64,000 nt of DNA from Burkholderia ambifaria AMMD (GTDB lineage Bacteria; Pseudomonadota; Gammaproteobacteria; Burkholderiales; Burkholderiaceae), in contig NC_008390.1 of the NCBI RefSeq assembly GCF_000203915.1, positions 2,418,001 through 2,482,000 on the forward strand, in the 5' to 3' direction. Numbering within the stretch: position 1 is the stretch's first letter; each line of letters begins with the position of its first letter. A program made the position numbers and the translations under genes. The notes under the pieces are model-generated. The model saw nothing but the letters and a program-made list of their open reading frames with translations. It did not search any database and was not told where the DNA came from. Positions 45,056 through 54,313 of this stretch are shown piece by piece.

Positions 45056-45098
45056 CAAAAGCCCCTGCGCGGACAATCGGGATTGCCGCGCGGGGGCT
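45056..45098 (-). terminator. acsA: Rho-independent terminator after acs
   Basis: A 13-bp stem with one G-T pair (45060-45072 with 45086-45098, AGCCCCTGCGCGG/CCGCGCGGGGGCT) followed on the minus strand by TTTT. It separates acs from the DUF4212 gene. Confidence 0.82.
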
Positions 45099-45127
45099 CG
45101 TGCGCACGACGTGCGCAACAGGTGCGA

Positions 45128-47110
45128 TCAGCGCACTTCGGCGAGCTGATCGAGGATCGCCGGGTTCTCGAGCGTGGACGTGTCCTGCGTGATCGCCTCG
45201 CCCTTCGCGAGCGAGCGCAGCAGGCGCCGCATGATCTTCCCCGAGCGCGTCTTCGGCAGGTTGTCGCCGAAGCGGATGTCCTTCGGCTTCGCGATCGGCC
45301 CGATCTGCTTGCCGACCCAGTCGCGCAAAGTCTTCGCGAGCGCCGCCGCTTCCTCGCCTTCCGGGCGCGAACGCTTCAGCACCACGAACGCGACCACCGC
45401 CTCGCCCGTCGTGTCGTCCGGACGGCCGACCACCGCCGCTTCCGCCACCAGCTCATGCGAGACCAGCGCCGACTCGATCTCCATCGTGCCGAGCCGGTGG
45501 CCCGACACGTTCAGCACGTCGTCGATGCGGCCCATGATCGTGAAGTAGCCGGTGTCCTTGTCGCGCACCGTGCCGTCGCCGGCCAGGTACAGCCGGCCGC
45601 CGAGTTCCTCCGGGTAATAGCTTTTCTTGAACCGCTCCGGGTCGCCCCAGATCGTGCGGATCATCGCCGGCCACGGCCGCTTGACGACCAGGATCCCGCC
45701 TTGCCCGTTCGGCACGTCCTGGCCGGTCTCGTCGACCACCGCGGCCATGATGCCCGGCAGCGGCAGCGTGCACGAACCCGGCACCGTCGGCGTCGCGCCC
45801 GGCAGCGGCGTGATCATGTGGCCGCCGGTTTCGGTCTGCCACCACGTGTCGACGATCGGGCAGCGCTCCTGACCGACGTGCTTGTGGTACCACATCCACG
45901 CTTCCGGATTGATCGGCTCGCCGACGGTGCCGATGATGCGCAGGCTCGACAGGTCGTAGCTCTTCGGGTGGACCTTGTCGTCGGCTTCGGCGGCCTTGAT
46001 CAGCGAGCGGATCGCGGTCGGCGCGGTGTAGAACACGGTGACCTTGTGATCGCCGATCATCTTCCAGAAGCGCCCGGCGTCCGGATAGGTCGGCACGCCC
46101 TCGAACACGACCTGCGTGCCGCCGCACGCAAGCGGCCCGTACGTGATGTACGTGTGACCCGTGACCCAGCCGATGTCGGCCGTGCACCAGAACACGTCGG
46201 TGGGCTTCCAGTCGAAGGTCCACTTCATCGTCTGCGCGGCCCACAGCAGGTAGCCGCCGGTGCTGTGCTGCACGCCCTTCGGCTTGCCGGTCGAGCCGGA
46301 CGTATACAGGATGAACAGCGGATGCTCGGCGCCGACCCACTCCGGCGCGCACGTGTCGGACTCGGCGTCCGCGAGTTCATGCATCCACAGGTCGCGCCCG
46401 GCGTGCCAGTCGACCTTGCCGCCGGTGCGGCGATAGACGATCACGCTCTTCACCGCTTCGCAGCCGCCCATCGCGATCGCTTCATCGGCGATGCTCTTGA
46501 GCGGCAGCGTCTTGCCGCCGCGGGCCTGCTCGTCGGCGGTGATCAGCGCGACCGCGCCGACGTCGACGAGCCGCTCATTCAGCGATTTCGCGGAGAAGCC
46601 GCCGAACACGACCGAGTGCGTCGCGCCAATGCGTGCGCAGGCTTGCATCGCGACGATGCCTTCGATCGACATCGGCATGTAGATGACGACGCGGTCGCCC
46701 TTCGCGATTCCGCGTTTCTTCAGCGCATTCGCGAAGCGCGACACGCGTGCGAGCAGATCGGCATAGGTGACGCGCGTGACGGTGCCGTCGTCGGCCTCGA
46801 AGATCACCGCGACGCGCTCGCCGTTGCCGGCTTCGACGTGACGGTCGAGGCAGTTGTACGACGCGTTGAGTTCGCCGTCGTCGAACCACTTGTAGAACGG
46901 CGCGTCACTCTCGTCGAGCACCTTCGTGAACGGCTTGTGCCACGAAAGGCCTTCGCGGGCGAGACGCGCCCAGAAGCCCTCGTAATCGCGCTCGGCTTCG
47001 GCGGCCAGCGCCTGATAGGCCGGCATGCCGGAAATGGTTGCCGCCTTCGCAAGCGCCTCGGGCGGCGCAAACTGACGGGTTTCGTGAAGAACCGATTCAA
47101 TCGCAGACAT
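45128..47110 (-). CDS. acsA: Acetyl-CoA synthetase
   Basis: A 660-residue AMP-forming acetyl-CoA synthetase of standard length. Motifs are [17 protein letters not shown], the P-loop [29 protein letters not shown] for the acetate pocket (Trp present), and the C-terminal [14 protein letters not shown] with the Lys that is regulated by acetylation in this family. It converts acetate, ATP and CoA to acetyl-CoA in the cytoplasm. It lies upstream of the DUF4212/SSS symporter pair on the same strand, separated by a terminator, so the units are functionally linked but probably separate transcripts. Confidence 0.97.
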   Translation of the reverse strand: MSAIESVLHETRQFAPPEALAKAATISGMPAYQALAAEAERDYEGFWARLAREGLSWHKPFTKVLDESDAPFYKWFDDGELNASYNCLDRHVEAGNGERVAVIFEADDGTVTRVTYADLLARVSRFANALKKRGIAKGDRVVIYMPMSIEGIVAMQACARIGATHSVVFGGFSAKSLNERLVDVGAVALITADEQARGGKTLPLKSIADEAIAMGGCEAVKSVIVYRRTGGKVDWHAGRDLWMHELADAESDTCAPEWVGAEHPLFILYTSGSTGKPKGVQHSTGGYLLWAAQTMKWTFDWKPTDVFWCTADIGWVTGHTYITYGPLACGGTQVVFEGVPTYPDAGRFWKMIGDHKVTVFYTAPTAIRSLIKAAEADDKVHPKSYDLSSLRIIGTVGEPINPEAWMWYHKHVGQERCPIVDTWWQTETGGHMITPLPGATPTVPGSCTLPLPGIMAAVVDETGQDVPNGQGGILVVKRPWPAMIRTIWGDPERFKKSYYPEELGGRLYLAGDGTVRDKDTGYFTIMGRIDDVLNVSGHRLGTMEIESALVSHELVAEAAVVGRPDDTTGEAVVAFVVLKRSRPEGEEAAALAKTLRDWVGKQIGPIAKPKDIRFGDNLPKTRSGKIMRRLLRSLAKGEAITQDTSTLENPAILDQLAEVR

Positions 47111-47432
47111 CGACTACCCCTTGGTGAACATGAATCCTCTGCATGGCGGCGCGATCGTGCGCACCGCGTCTTGGCCGGCGCACGCGTGCGCCGCTGTCTC
47201 CCACCACCTGCGCGCGCCTCGAAGGCCCGCACGATGCTGCGCCGCACCACGTCACGCGACGGTGAACGTATGGCCCGGCGATTTCCACGATAAGCGCTCG
47301 AACTTACCCATCACTTACGCGGCCTCGCCGTTTCGCACGCCGCCGCGCCACGGTCGGCGCTTGGCCGTCGGCTTTACGCTGTTACAACTGCGACCCTACA
47401 ATCGTAACTGAACTCGCCCCCCGGACTCCAGC
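47111..47432. promoter_or_regulatory. Divergent control region between acs and the EamA transporter
   Basis: There is no gene here. For the plus strand a likely promoter is TTTACG (47371-47376), 18 bases, TACAAT (47395-47400), which would give a short leader before the TTG start at 47433. GTTAC (47379-47383) and GTAAC (47402-47406) flank the -10 as an inverted pair. No clear acs promoter was picked out. Confidence 0.5.
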
Positions 47433-48341
47433 TTGAATCGCTACGCCCTCTTCCTCATTCTGTCGATGCTGTTCGTCGGCAGCAACGTCGGTATCGGTAA
47501 ATCCATCGTCGTCTTCGTCCCGGTCGCCATCCTCGCCACGCTGCGCTTCGTGATCGCGATCGCCGTCCTGTGGCCGCTGTTCAGCCCGGTGAAGATGCGC
47601 GCGGTCCGGCGCGCGGAATGGCTGAACCTGTTCCTGCAGGCGTTCTTCGGCACCTTCATGTTCACGTTGCTGATGCTCAACGGCGTGCAGCGCACGAGCG
47701 CGGTCGCGGCCGGCGTGATCACCAGCACGATCCCCGCCATCGTCGCGCTGTTCGCGTGGCTGATCCTGCGTGAAAAACCGAACGGCCGTGCGCTCGTGTC
47801 GATCGCGCTCGCGATCGCCGGCGTCGTGACGATCAATCTCGCGAACGGCGGCGCGTCCGCGCACGACGCCGGCGCCGCCTCGTCCGGCTCGCTGACCGGC
47901 AACCTGCTGATCCTCGGCGCCGTCTGCTGCGAATCGATCTACGTGATCCTGTCGCGCCGGCTCACGCAGACGCTCGCGCCGATCGACATCTGCGCGTACA
48001 CCCACCTGTTCGGCCTGTGCCTGATGCTGCCGCTCGGCGCGACGGCGCTGTGGCAGTTCGATTACGCGAGCGTGCCGGCCGGTACGTGGGCGCTCGTCGT
48101 CTGGTACGGGCTGTCGGCCAGCATCTTCTCGTTCTGGCTATGGATGAAGGGCATCCGGCACGTGCCGGGCAGCCTCGCCGGCGTGTTCAGCGCGGTGCTG
48201 CCGGTCGCGGCCGCCGCATACGGCATCGCGTTCCTCGGCGAACGCCCGACGCCCGCGCACGGCATCGCGCTCGCGTGCGTCGTCACCGGCATCGTGCTCG
48301 CGAGCCTGCGCGTGAAACGCGCGCCGGCCGCGGCTGCCTGA
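47433..48341 (+). CDS. EamA/DMT-family transporter
   Basis: A 302-residue drug/metabolite transporter with ten hydrophobic segments in two EamA repeats. The first repeat shows ILSMLFVGSNVGIGKSIVVF and GVITSTIPAIVALFAWLILR; the second shows AVCCESIYVILSRRL and GVFSAVLPVAAAAYGIAFLG. The start codon is TTG, read from a plausible promoter just upstream. The family exports amino acids or metabolites, but the substrate is not predictable here. Confidence 0.87.
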   Translation: MNRYALFLILSMLFVGSNVGIGKSIVVFVPVAILATLRFVIAIAVLWPLFSPVKMRAVRRAEWLNLFLQAFFGTFMFTLLMLNGVQRTSAVAAGVITSTIPAIVALFAWLILREKPNGRALVSIALAIAGVVTINLANGGASAHDAGAASSGSLTGNLLILGAVCCESIYVILSRRLTQTLAPIDICAYTHLFGLCLMLPLGATALWQFDYASVPAGTWALVVWYGLSASIFSFWLWMKGIRHVPGSLAGVFSAVLPVAAAAYGIAFLGERPTPAHGIALACVVTGIVLASLRVKRAPAAAA

Positions 48342-48455
48342 TCCGTCCCCGGCTCTCCGGGCGCGTCGCTGCAGTCGCGCCGGCCGACGCGTTACAATAG
48401 CGCGCCTTTTCAAGATTACCCCCGATACCTGCGCACAGCGCCCCGTACCTCCATC

Positions 48456-49061
48456 ATGTCTGCCTCGCATTCGCCCGGCCACACCCGTCGCTCGCTACGC
48501 CCCCTTCCCGCGCTGATCTTCATGAGCCGCTGGCTCCAGGTGCCGCTTTATCTGGGCCTGATCGTCGCGCAGGCCGTCTATGTATTCCTGTTCCTGAAAG
48601 AAGTCTGGCATCTGCTGTCGCACGCGACCAGCCTCGACGAGATCAGCGTGATGCTCGCGGTGCTCGGCCTGATCGACGTCGTGATGATCTCGAATCTGCT
48701 GATCATGGTGATCGTCGGCGGCTACGAAACGTTCGTGTCGCGCCTCGGCATCGAGGGCCATCCCGACGAGCCCGAGTGGCTCGACCACGTGAACGCGGGC
48801 GTGCTGAAGGTCAAGCTGTCGATGGCGCTGATCAGCATTTCGTCGATCCACCTGCTGAAGACCTTCATCAACCCGGACCAGCACACGACGCACGCGATCA
48901 TGTGGCAGGTGATCATCCACGTGTCGTTCCTCGTATCGGCGCTCGTGATGGCGTGGGTCGACCGCCTGACGACCCATACGCACCCGGCCCATTTCCACGA
49001 GACGCACGCGCCGGCAGCGAACGAGTCCCGCAAGCCGGCCGAAGCAGCCGTCAACGCATAA
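48456..49061 (+). CDS. yqhA: YqhA-family membrane protein (TIGR00645)
   Basis: A 201-residue protein matching the YqhA/UPF0114 family: [49 protein letters not shown], and [17 protein letters not shown], then [20 protein letters not shown]. It has three to four membrane helices; the His-rich tail [12 protein letters not shown] is longer than in E. coli YqhA. The function is unknown in the family. It lies 34 bases ahead of fumA on the same strand and may be co-transcribed. Confidence 0.88.
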   Translation: MSASHSPGHTRRSLRPLPALIFMSRWLQVPLYLGLIVAQAVYVFLFLKEVWHLLSHATSLDEISVMLAVLGLIDVVMISNLLIMVIVGGYETFVSRLGIEGHPDEPEWLDHVNAGVLKVKLSMALISISSIHLLKTFINPDQHTTHAIMWQVIIHVSFLVSALVMAWVDRLTTHTHPAHFHETHAPAANESRKPAEAAVNA

Positions 49062-49075
49062 ACGCATTCCCCACT

Positions 49076-49095
49076 GTCCCCACAGAGTCTCAGCC
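49076..49095 (+). promoter_or_regulatory. fumA: fumA ribosome-binding leader with a likely sRNA target site
   Basis: GTCCCCACA at 49076-49084 lies 12-20 bases before the fumA ATG. It is the exact reverse complement of TGTGGGGAC at 58061-58069 in the candidate small RNA behind hemP; one G-T pair extends the match. Pairing here would cover the ribosome landing site. This is inference from complementarity. Confidence 0.4.
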
Positions 49096-50619
49096 ATGAC
49101 CGTCATCAAACAGGAAGACCTGATCCAGAGCATCGCGGATTCGCTGCAGTACATCAGCTACTACCACCCGCTCGACTACATCCAGGCCCTCGGCCGCGCG
49201 TACGAGCTGGAAGAGAGCCCGGCCGCGAAGGACGCGATCGCGCAGATCCTCACGAACAGCCGCATGTGCGCGGAAGGCCGCCGCCCGATCTGCCAGGACA
49301 CCGGCATCGTCACGATCTTCGTGAAGGTCGGCATGGACGTGCGCTGGGACGGCGCGACAATGGGCCTCACAGACATGATCAACGAAGGCGTGCGCCGCGG
49401 TTACACGCACCCGGACAACGTGCTGCGCGCATCGATCGTCAACCCGCCGGAAGGCGCGCGCAAGAACACGAAGGACAACACCCCGGCCGTGATCCACTAC
49501 GAGATCGTGCCGGGCGACAAGGTCGACGTGCAGGTCGCGGCGAAGGGCGGCGGCTCGGAGAACAAGTCGAAGTTCGTGATGCTGAACCCGTCGGATTCGA
49601 TCGTCGACTGGGTGCTGAAGACGGTCCCGACGATGGGCGCCGGCTGGTGCCCGCCGGGCATGCTCGGGATCGGCATCGGCGGCACCGCTGAAAAGGCGAT
49701 GCTGATGGCGAAGGAATCGCTGATGGAGCCGATCGACATTCAGGAAATCATCGCGCGCGGTCCGAAGGACTGGGTCGAGGAACTGCGCGTCGAGCTGCAC
49801 GAGAAAGTCAACGCGCTCGGCATCGGCGCGCAAGGCCTCGGCGGCCTCGCGACCGTGCTCGACGTGAAGATCATGGCCGCTCCGACGCACGCGGCGTCGA
49901 AGCCGGTCGCGCTGATCCCGAACTGCGCGGCCACGCGCCACGCGCACTTCGTGCTCGACGGCTCGGGTCCGGCCAAGCTTGAAGCGCCGTCGCTCGACGC
50001 CTGGCCGAAGGTCCAGTGGGAACCGAACACCGAAACCAGCAAGCGCGTCGACCTGAACACGCTGACGCCGGAAGAAGTCGCGAGCTGGGCGCCGGGCCAG
50101 ACGCTGCTGCTGTCGGGCAAGATGCTCACGGGCCGCGACGCCGCGCACAAGCGCATCGCCGACATGCTCGCGAAGGGCGAGAAGCTGCCGGTCGACTTCA
50201 CGAACCGCGTGATCTACTACGTGGGTCCGGTCGATCCGGTGCGTGACGAGGTGGTCGGCCCGGCAGGCCCGACGACGGCCACGCGGATGGACAAGTTCAC
50301 CGAGACGATGCTCGCTCAGACGGGTCTGATCTCGATGGTCGGCAAGGCCGAACGCGGCCCGGTCGCGATCGATGCGATCAAGAAGCACAAGGCGGCCTAC
50401 CTGATGGCGGTCGGCGGTGCGGCGTACCTCGTGTCGAAGGCGATCCGCGGCGCGAAGGTGCTCGCATTCGAAGATCTCGGCATGGAAGCGATCTACGAGT
50501 TCGACGTGCAGGACATGCCGGTGACGGTGGCCGTCGATTCGTCGGGCACGTCGGTGCACCAGACCGGTCCGAAGGAGTGGCAGGCAAAGATCGGCAAGAT
50601 CCCGGTCGCAACCGCTTAA
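49096..50619 (+). CDS. fumA: Fumarate hydratase class I (iron-sulfur)
   Basis: A 507-residue class I fumarase, both domains fused. The three cluster cysteines are Cys66 (RRPICQDTGI), Cys185 (GAGWCPPGMLGIGIGG) and Cys277 (LIPNCAATRHAHFVLDG). The C-terminal beta domain has LTPEEVASWAPGQTLLLSGK and RDAAHKRI. It interconverts fumarate and malate in the TCA cycle using a [4Fe-4S] cluster, so it is iron-dependent and oxygen-sensitive. It follows yqhA by 34 bases and is closed by a terminator. Its leader has a short perfect complement to a candidate iron-responsive sRNA in this window. Confidence 0.96.
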   Translation: MTVIKQEDLIQSIADSLQYISYYHPLDYIQALGRAYELEESPAAKDAIAQILTNSRMCAEGRRPICQDTGIVTIFVKVGMDVRWDGATMGLTDMINEGVRRGYTHPDNVLRASIVNPPEGARKNTKDNTPAVIHYEIVPGDKVDVQVAAKGGGSENKSKFVMLNPSDSIVDWVLKTVPTMGAGWCPPGMLGIGIGGTAEKAMLMAKESLMEPIDIQEIIARGPKDWVEELRVELHEKVNALGIGAQGLGGLATVLDVKIMAAPTHAASKPVALIPNCAATRHAHFVLDGSGPAKLEAPSLDAWPKVQWEPNTETSKRVDLNTLTPEEVASWAPGQTLLLSGKMLTGRDAAHKRIADMLAKGEKLPVDFTNRVIYYVGPVDPVRDEVVGPAGPTTATRMDKFTETMLAQTGLISMVGKAERGPVAIDAIKKHKAAYLMAVGGAAYLVSKAIRGAKVLAFEDLGMEAIYEFDVQDMPVTVAVDSSGTSVHQTGPKEWQAKIGKIPVATA

Positions 50620-50632
50620 GCGCGATCGAACG

Positions 50633-50660
50633 AAAGGCCGGACAAGCGTCCGGCCTTTTT
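50633..50660 (+). terminator. fumA: Rho-independent terminator after fumA
   Basis: An 11-bp perfect stem (50633-50643 with 50648-50658, AAAGGCCGGAC/GTCCGGCCTTT) with loop AAGC and a T5 run. Confidence 0.92.
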
Positions 50661-50812
50661 ACTTCCCATTCTCATTCTCGCGCGCGGCCGGTTACGCAAG
50701 GCTGATTCTCATTACACGCAAAAGGCAGGCCCGGCAAGGCTTCGAGGCTTGGCTTTTCTCGGTCGAGCGATTATCGTTCGGTTTCTGAAGCCCCACTGAA
50801 CAAGGAACAGCC

Positions 50813-51289
50813 ATGCAAGGCGACAAGAAAGTCATCGAATATCTGAACGCCCAACTGAAGAACGAACTCACGGCAATCAACCAGTACTTCCTGCATGCGC
50901 GCATGTACAAGCACTGGGGCCTCGACAAGCTCGGCAAGCATGAATACGACGAATCGATCGGCGAAATGAAGCACGCCGACTGGCTGATCGAGCGCGTGTT
51001 CATGCTCGACGGCCTGCCGAACCTGCAGGACCTGCACAAGCTGCTCGTCGGCGAGGAAACCGAAGAGATCCTGAAGTGCGACCTGAAGCTCGAGCAGATC
51101 TCGCAGAACACCTGCAAGGAAGCGATCGCCTACTGCGAATCGGTGCGTGACTACGTGTCGCGCGAGATCTTCGAAAAGATTCTCGACGACACCGAAGAGC
51201 ACATCGACTGGCTGGAAACGCAGATCGACCTGATCGGCAAGGTCGGCCTGCAGAACTACCAGCAGACGATGATGGGTTCGCCCGAGTAA
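50813..51289 (+). CDS. bfr: Bacterioferritin
   Basis: A 158-residue haem-containing ferritin. Met52 in [12 protein letters not shown] is the axial haem ligand; ferroxidase ligands Glu18 ([15 protein letters not shown]), Glu51 and His54, and the later [13 protein letters not shown] helix are present. Twenty-four subunits form a shell that oxidises and stores iron. It is followed by murI and then bfd, the ferredoxin that reduces its iron core. No Fur box of the form seen at bfd, hemP and ftrA lies in front of it. Start and length fit the family. Confidence 0.96.
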   Translation: MQGDKKVIEYLNAQLKNELTAINQYFLHARMYKHWGLDKLGKHEYDESIGEMKHADWLIERVFMLDGLPNLQDLHKLLVGEETEEILKCDLKLEQISQNTCKEAIAYCESVRDYVSREIFEKILDDTEEHIDWLETQIDLIGKVGLQNYQQTMMGSPE

Positions 51290-51335
51290 GCGCCATCACG
51301 GCCACCACCGCCACGCCCGCCACCTCGCCGTCCGC

Positions 51336-52199
51336 ATGACGATGACGCACCAGCCAGCCGCTTCCGGGGCCCGCCCCGCCGGCCCCGTCGGGCTCTTCGA
51401 TTCGGGGCTCGGCGGCCTGTCGGTGCTGCGCGCCGTGCGCGCGCACCTGCCCGGCGAGTCGTTCGTCTACGTCGCCGATTCGCAGCACGCGCCGTACGGG
51501 CCGCGCGACGAGGCGTTCATTACGGAACGCACGCTGGCCATCGGCGAGTGGCTCGCCCGCGAAGGGGCGAAAGCGCTCGTGATCGCGTGCAACACGGCAA
51601 CGGCGCGAGCGATCGCGGCGATCCGCGAACGCCTGTCGATACCTCTGGTCGGTGTCGAACCGGGCATCAAACCGGCCGCCGCGCTGTCCACGACCGGCGT
51701 CGCGGGCGTCCTCGCGACGCAATCGACGCTGAACAGTCCGCGCTTCCAGGCGCTGCTCGACCGCTACGGCGCCGGCCGCCGCTTCATCTGCCAGCCGGGC
51801 CACGGGCTCGTCGAAGCGATCGAACGCGGCGACACGAACTCCCCCGCATTGCGCACGTTGCTCGAGCGTTATCTGCAGCCAATGCTCGACGACGGTGCCG
51901 ATACGCTGGTGCTCGGCTGCACGCACTATCCGTTCTTCACAGAAACGATTCGTGACATTGTTGGCGACCGCCTGACGATCGTCGACACGAGCGATGCCAT
52001 CGCCCGCCAGCTCGCGCGGGTGCTCGACGAACGCGGCCTGCGCGCGCCGGCCGGCACGCGTGCCGCGCCGCCGCGCTTTTGCTCGACGGGCGACGGCCGG
52101 CAATTGCACGCACTCGCGTCGACGCTGCTTGGCCTCGACGCGCCCGTCGAATCCGTCACCATTTCCTCGCCGAACGCGCGCGCCTGCGCGACCGCCTGA
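51336..52199 (+). CDS. murI: Glutamate racemase
   Basis: A 287-residue glutamate racemase. FDSGLGGLSVLRAVRAHLPG marks the N terminus; the two catalytic cysteines are Cys85 in VIACNTATA and Cys195 in LVLGCTHYPFF, each followed by Thr. It makes D-glutamate for peptidoglycan. It lies between bfr and bfd. The ATG at 51336 is used, with another two codons in. The C terminus ends at the usual point. Confidence 0.95.
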   Translation: MTMTHQPAASGARPAGPVGLFDSGLGGLSVLRAVRAHLPGESFVYVADSQHAPYGPRDEAFITERTLAIGEWLAREGAKALVIACNTATARAIAAIRERLSIPLVGVEPGIKPAAALSTTGVAGVLATQSTLNSPRFQALLDRYGAGRRFICQPGHGLVEAIERGDTNSPALRTLLERYLQPMLDDGADTLVLGCTHYPFFTETIRDIVGDRLTIVDTSDAIARQLARVLDERGLRAPAGTRAAPPRFCSTGDGRQLHALASTLLGLDAPVESVTISSPNARACATA

Positions 52200-52286
52200 C
52201 GCGCGCCGGCGCACCGCCGGCACGCCCTCTCCTGCTATCCCGCCGTTTGAAGGGTCCGATGACCTTAAAAAAAGCCGAACCCAGGC

Positions 52287-52325
52287 TTGTCAACCTCCGC
52301 AAATTTAATGATAATAATTCGCATT
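52287..52325 (+). promoter_or_regulatory. bfd: bfd promoter overlapped by a Fur box
   Basis: TTGTCA (52287-52292) and GATAAT (52310-52315) are 17 bases apart. The 19-base AATGATAATAATTCGCATT (52307-52325) covers the -10 and matches the Fur-box form also seen at hemP and ftrA. Fur with iron would block this promoter. Confidence 0.72.
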
Positions 52326-52348
52326 ACCGTTAGCTATCGCAACTCATC

Positions 52349-52585
52349 ATGATCGTCTGCGTGTGCAAGTCAGTTTCGGATCGCAAGATTCGCGCGTCCC
52401 TCGCCGAGGGCGTGGGTTCCTTCGACGAACTCCAGTTCGAGCTCGGCGTGGCCACGTGCTGCGGCAAGTGCGAGGAGTCCGTACGCGACCTCATGGCCGA
52501 GCAAGGCGTCTGCGCGAGCCGGTGCGGCGTCGAGCACCACGCTCATCCGATCCCGGTCACGTTCTACGACCGCAAGGCCGCCTGA
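52349..52585 (+). CDS. bfd: Bacterioferritin-associated ferredoxin
   Basis: A 78-residue BFD-like [2Fe-2S] protein. The cluster cysteines are Cys4 and Cys6 (MIVCVCKSVSD) and Cys38 and Cys41 (ATCCGKCEESV). It passes electrons to bacterioferritin so that stored iron is released. A Fur box overlaps its promoter, so it should rise when iron is low. The C terminus has extra Cys and His (CASRCGVEHHAHP), a feature I do not associate with all family members. Confidence 0.95.
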   Translation: MIVCVCKSVSDRKIRASLAEGVGSFDELQFELGVATCCGKCEESVRDLMAEQGVCASRCGVEHHAHPIPVTFYDRKAA

Positions 52586-52688
52586 GCGGCGCCGAGCGTG
52601 CGCATGCGGCCGCCGCCGCATTTTATGTCCGACCGTCAGCAAGCCATTTTCCGCGCGAGCCAGCGGCTTACCTGCCAAGGAGCCTGTC

Positions 52689-52751
52689 ATGGAATTGCTG
52701 ATCGGATTTGTGACCACCGTTTGCATCTCGCTGCTGATCTTCCGCAAGTAG
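52689..52751 (+). CDS. Possible 20-residue membrane peptide gene between bfd and tonB
   Basis: The frame reads MELLIGFVTTVCISLLIFRK and stops, giving one hydrophobic helix with a positively charged end. AAGGAG (52677-52682) sits six bases before the ATG, a better SD than those of the flanking genes. It lies in the iron operon downstream of the Fur-controlled bfd. It could be a small membrane peptide or a leader of tonB. I know of no family for it; chance is possible at this length. Confidence 0.5.
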   Translation: MELLIGFVTTVCISLLIFRK

Positions 52752-52802
52752 TGCCGATTCACCCGCCGCGCCCCGGGTGCGACGTCGTTCTTTCAAGCTA
52801 AC

Positions 52803-53534
52803 ATGCAGGCTTCGCAATCCGCTCCTGCCGGCATCCTGCCGGCTGCTCCACGTATGAATCCCCGGGTCATCACGGTCGCGGTCGGTGTGCTTGCCGCACA
52901 CGCGATCATGCTGACGGCCGCGTGGCTCCATCGCAACGCGCCGCCGCCGAAATCGGTCGAAGTCCAGTCGATCACCGCGCAGCTCATCACGCCTGCGCCG
53001 ATCGCCCAGCAGGTCGCGGCCGAATCGATCCCGCAACCCGCGCCGCCGAAGCCCACCCCGCGCGTCAAACCGAAGGTCGAGCCGAAGCCGGTGCAGAAGG
53101 CGGCGAAGCCCGCGCCTCAGCCGGTGGCGCAATCGCCTGCTCCGTCGCCGACACCCGCGCCGGCTGCCGATCCGACGCCGGCGCCCGCCGCGCCCGCCGC
53201 TGCTGCGCCGGCCGCAACGCCCAGCCCGGCTCGCGAAACGATGCAGGTCAGCGCGCCCAAGAACGTGCCGACGCTTCAATGCAACTTCGTGAAACCCGAC
53301 TACCCGTCGATGTCGCGTCGCCGCGGCGAATCGGGCACCGCCTATGTTCACTTCGTCGTCGGCGTGACCGGCAAGATCGAAAGCGTCGAGCTGCAGAAGA
53401 GCAGCGGTTATCCGCGCCTCGACGATGCCGCACTCGACGCGATGCGCTCGACCACCTGCCGTCCGTATATCGAGAACGGCCAGGCGATCCGCGCCGCCCG
53501 CACACAGCCCTACAACTTCGGGCTCACCGACTAA
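52803..53534 (+). CDS. tonB: TonB-family energy transducer
   Basis: A 243-residue TonB. A single membrane helix lies near residues 20-40 (VITVAVGVLAAHAIMLTAAW), followed by a long Pro/Ala/Lys-rich spacer across the periplasm (PTPRVKPKVEPKPV, about 75-150), and the C-terminal domain with YPSMSRRRGESGTAYVHFVV and SSGYPRLDDAALDAM. It carries energy from ExbB/ExbD to outer-membrane iron receptors. exbB and exbD follow in the same orientation. A second ATG at codon 18 is a possible start; the SD is weak for both. Confidence 0.94.
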   Translation: MQASQSAPAGILPAAPRMNPRVITVAVGVLAAHAIMLTAAWLHRNAPPPKSVEVQSITAQLITPAPIAQQVAAESIPQPAPPKPTPRVKPKVEPKPVQKAAKPAPQPVAQSPAPSPTPAPAADPTPAPAAPAAAAPAATPSPARETMQVSAPKNVPTLQCNFVKPDYPSMSRRRGESGTAYVHFVVGVTGKIESVELQKSSGYPRLDDAALDAMRSTTCRPYIENGQAIRAARTQPYNFGLTD

Positions 53535-53568
53535 CCTGCCTCATCCGGAAGATTCAAAGGAAACAAAA

Positions 53569-54300
53569 ATGCAAAGCTACGGTATCGCGCACGTCTGGGC
53601 GCAAGGTGATTTCGTCACGCGCGCCATTGCGATCACGCTGCTCGTGATGTCGGTCCTGTCGTGGATCGTGATCATCGTCAAGGGCTGGAACGTGATTCGC
53701 CTGAACCGCCTCACGAAGAACGCGGAACAGGCGTTCTGGCATTCGGATGACTTCGACGACGGCATCAAGAAGCTCGGTCTCACCGCATCGACGCCGAGCG
53801 ACAACCCGTTCCTCGCGCTCGCGCTGTCGGGCAAGGAAGCCGCCGATCACCACCATCAGACGCAGCCGCACCTGCACGACCGCATGGACGTGTCCGACTG
53901 GGTCACCCGCTGCCTGAAGGACACGATGGACGAAGGCATCTCGCGCATGCAGGCCGGCCTCGCGATTCTCGCGTCGATCGGCAGCACGGCGCCGTTCGTC
54001 GGCCTGTTCGGCACGGTCTGGGGCATCTACCACGCGCTGCTCGTGATCGGCGCAACCGGCCAGACGTCGATCGACCAGGTCGCGGGCCCGGTCGGCGAAT
54101 CGCTGATCATGACGGCCTTCGGCCTGTTCGTCGCGATTCCCGCCGTGCTCGGCTACAACGCGCTGACCCGCGCGAACAAGGGTGTCGTCAGCAAGCTGCG
54201 CCGCTTCGCACACGGTCTGCACGCCTACTTCGTGACGGGCGCGCGCCTCGCGTCGTCGTCGCCCCGCGACGGCCTGCGTCTTGCGACGCGCGCCAGCTGA
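53569..54300 (+). CDS. exbB: Biopolymer transport protein ExbB (MotA/TolQ/ExbB family)
   Basis: A 243-residue inner-membrane proton-channel protein. The first helix is ITLLVMSVLSWIVIIVKGW (about 21-39). Helices two and three are in the C-terminal half with ILASIGSTAPFVGLFGTVWG and IMTAFGLFVAIPAVLGYNAL. It forms the pentamer around ExbD that powers TonB. The ATG at 53569 is preceded by AAAGGAAAC and follows tonB by 34 bases. A His-rich stretch (DHHHQTQPHLHD) sits in the cytoplasmic loop. Confidence 0.95.
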   Translation: MQSYGIAHVWAQGDFVTRAIAITLLVMSVLSWIVIIVKGWNVIRLNRLTKNAEQAFWHSDDFDDGIKKLGLTASTPSDNPFLALALSGKEAADHHHQTQPHLHDRMDVSDWVTRCLKDTMDEGISRMQAGLAILASIGSTAPFVGLFGTVWGIYHALLVIGATGQTSIDQVAGPVGESLIMTAFGLFVAIPAVLGYNALTRANKGVVSKLRRFAHGLHAYFVTGARLASSSPRDGLRLATRAS

Positions 54301-54313
54301 GACGAGGTGAACC

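Noticed and set aside
45041..47293. Plus-strand frame of 750 residues opposite acs
   Set aside because: It mirrors the acs codon frame and has no recognisable motif.
50664..50716. ATTCTCATT-like stretches upstream of bfr as a possible Fur box
   Set aside because: Half-sites only; they do not form the 19-base palindrome seen at bfd, hemP and ftrA.
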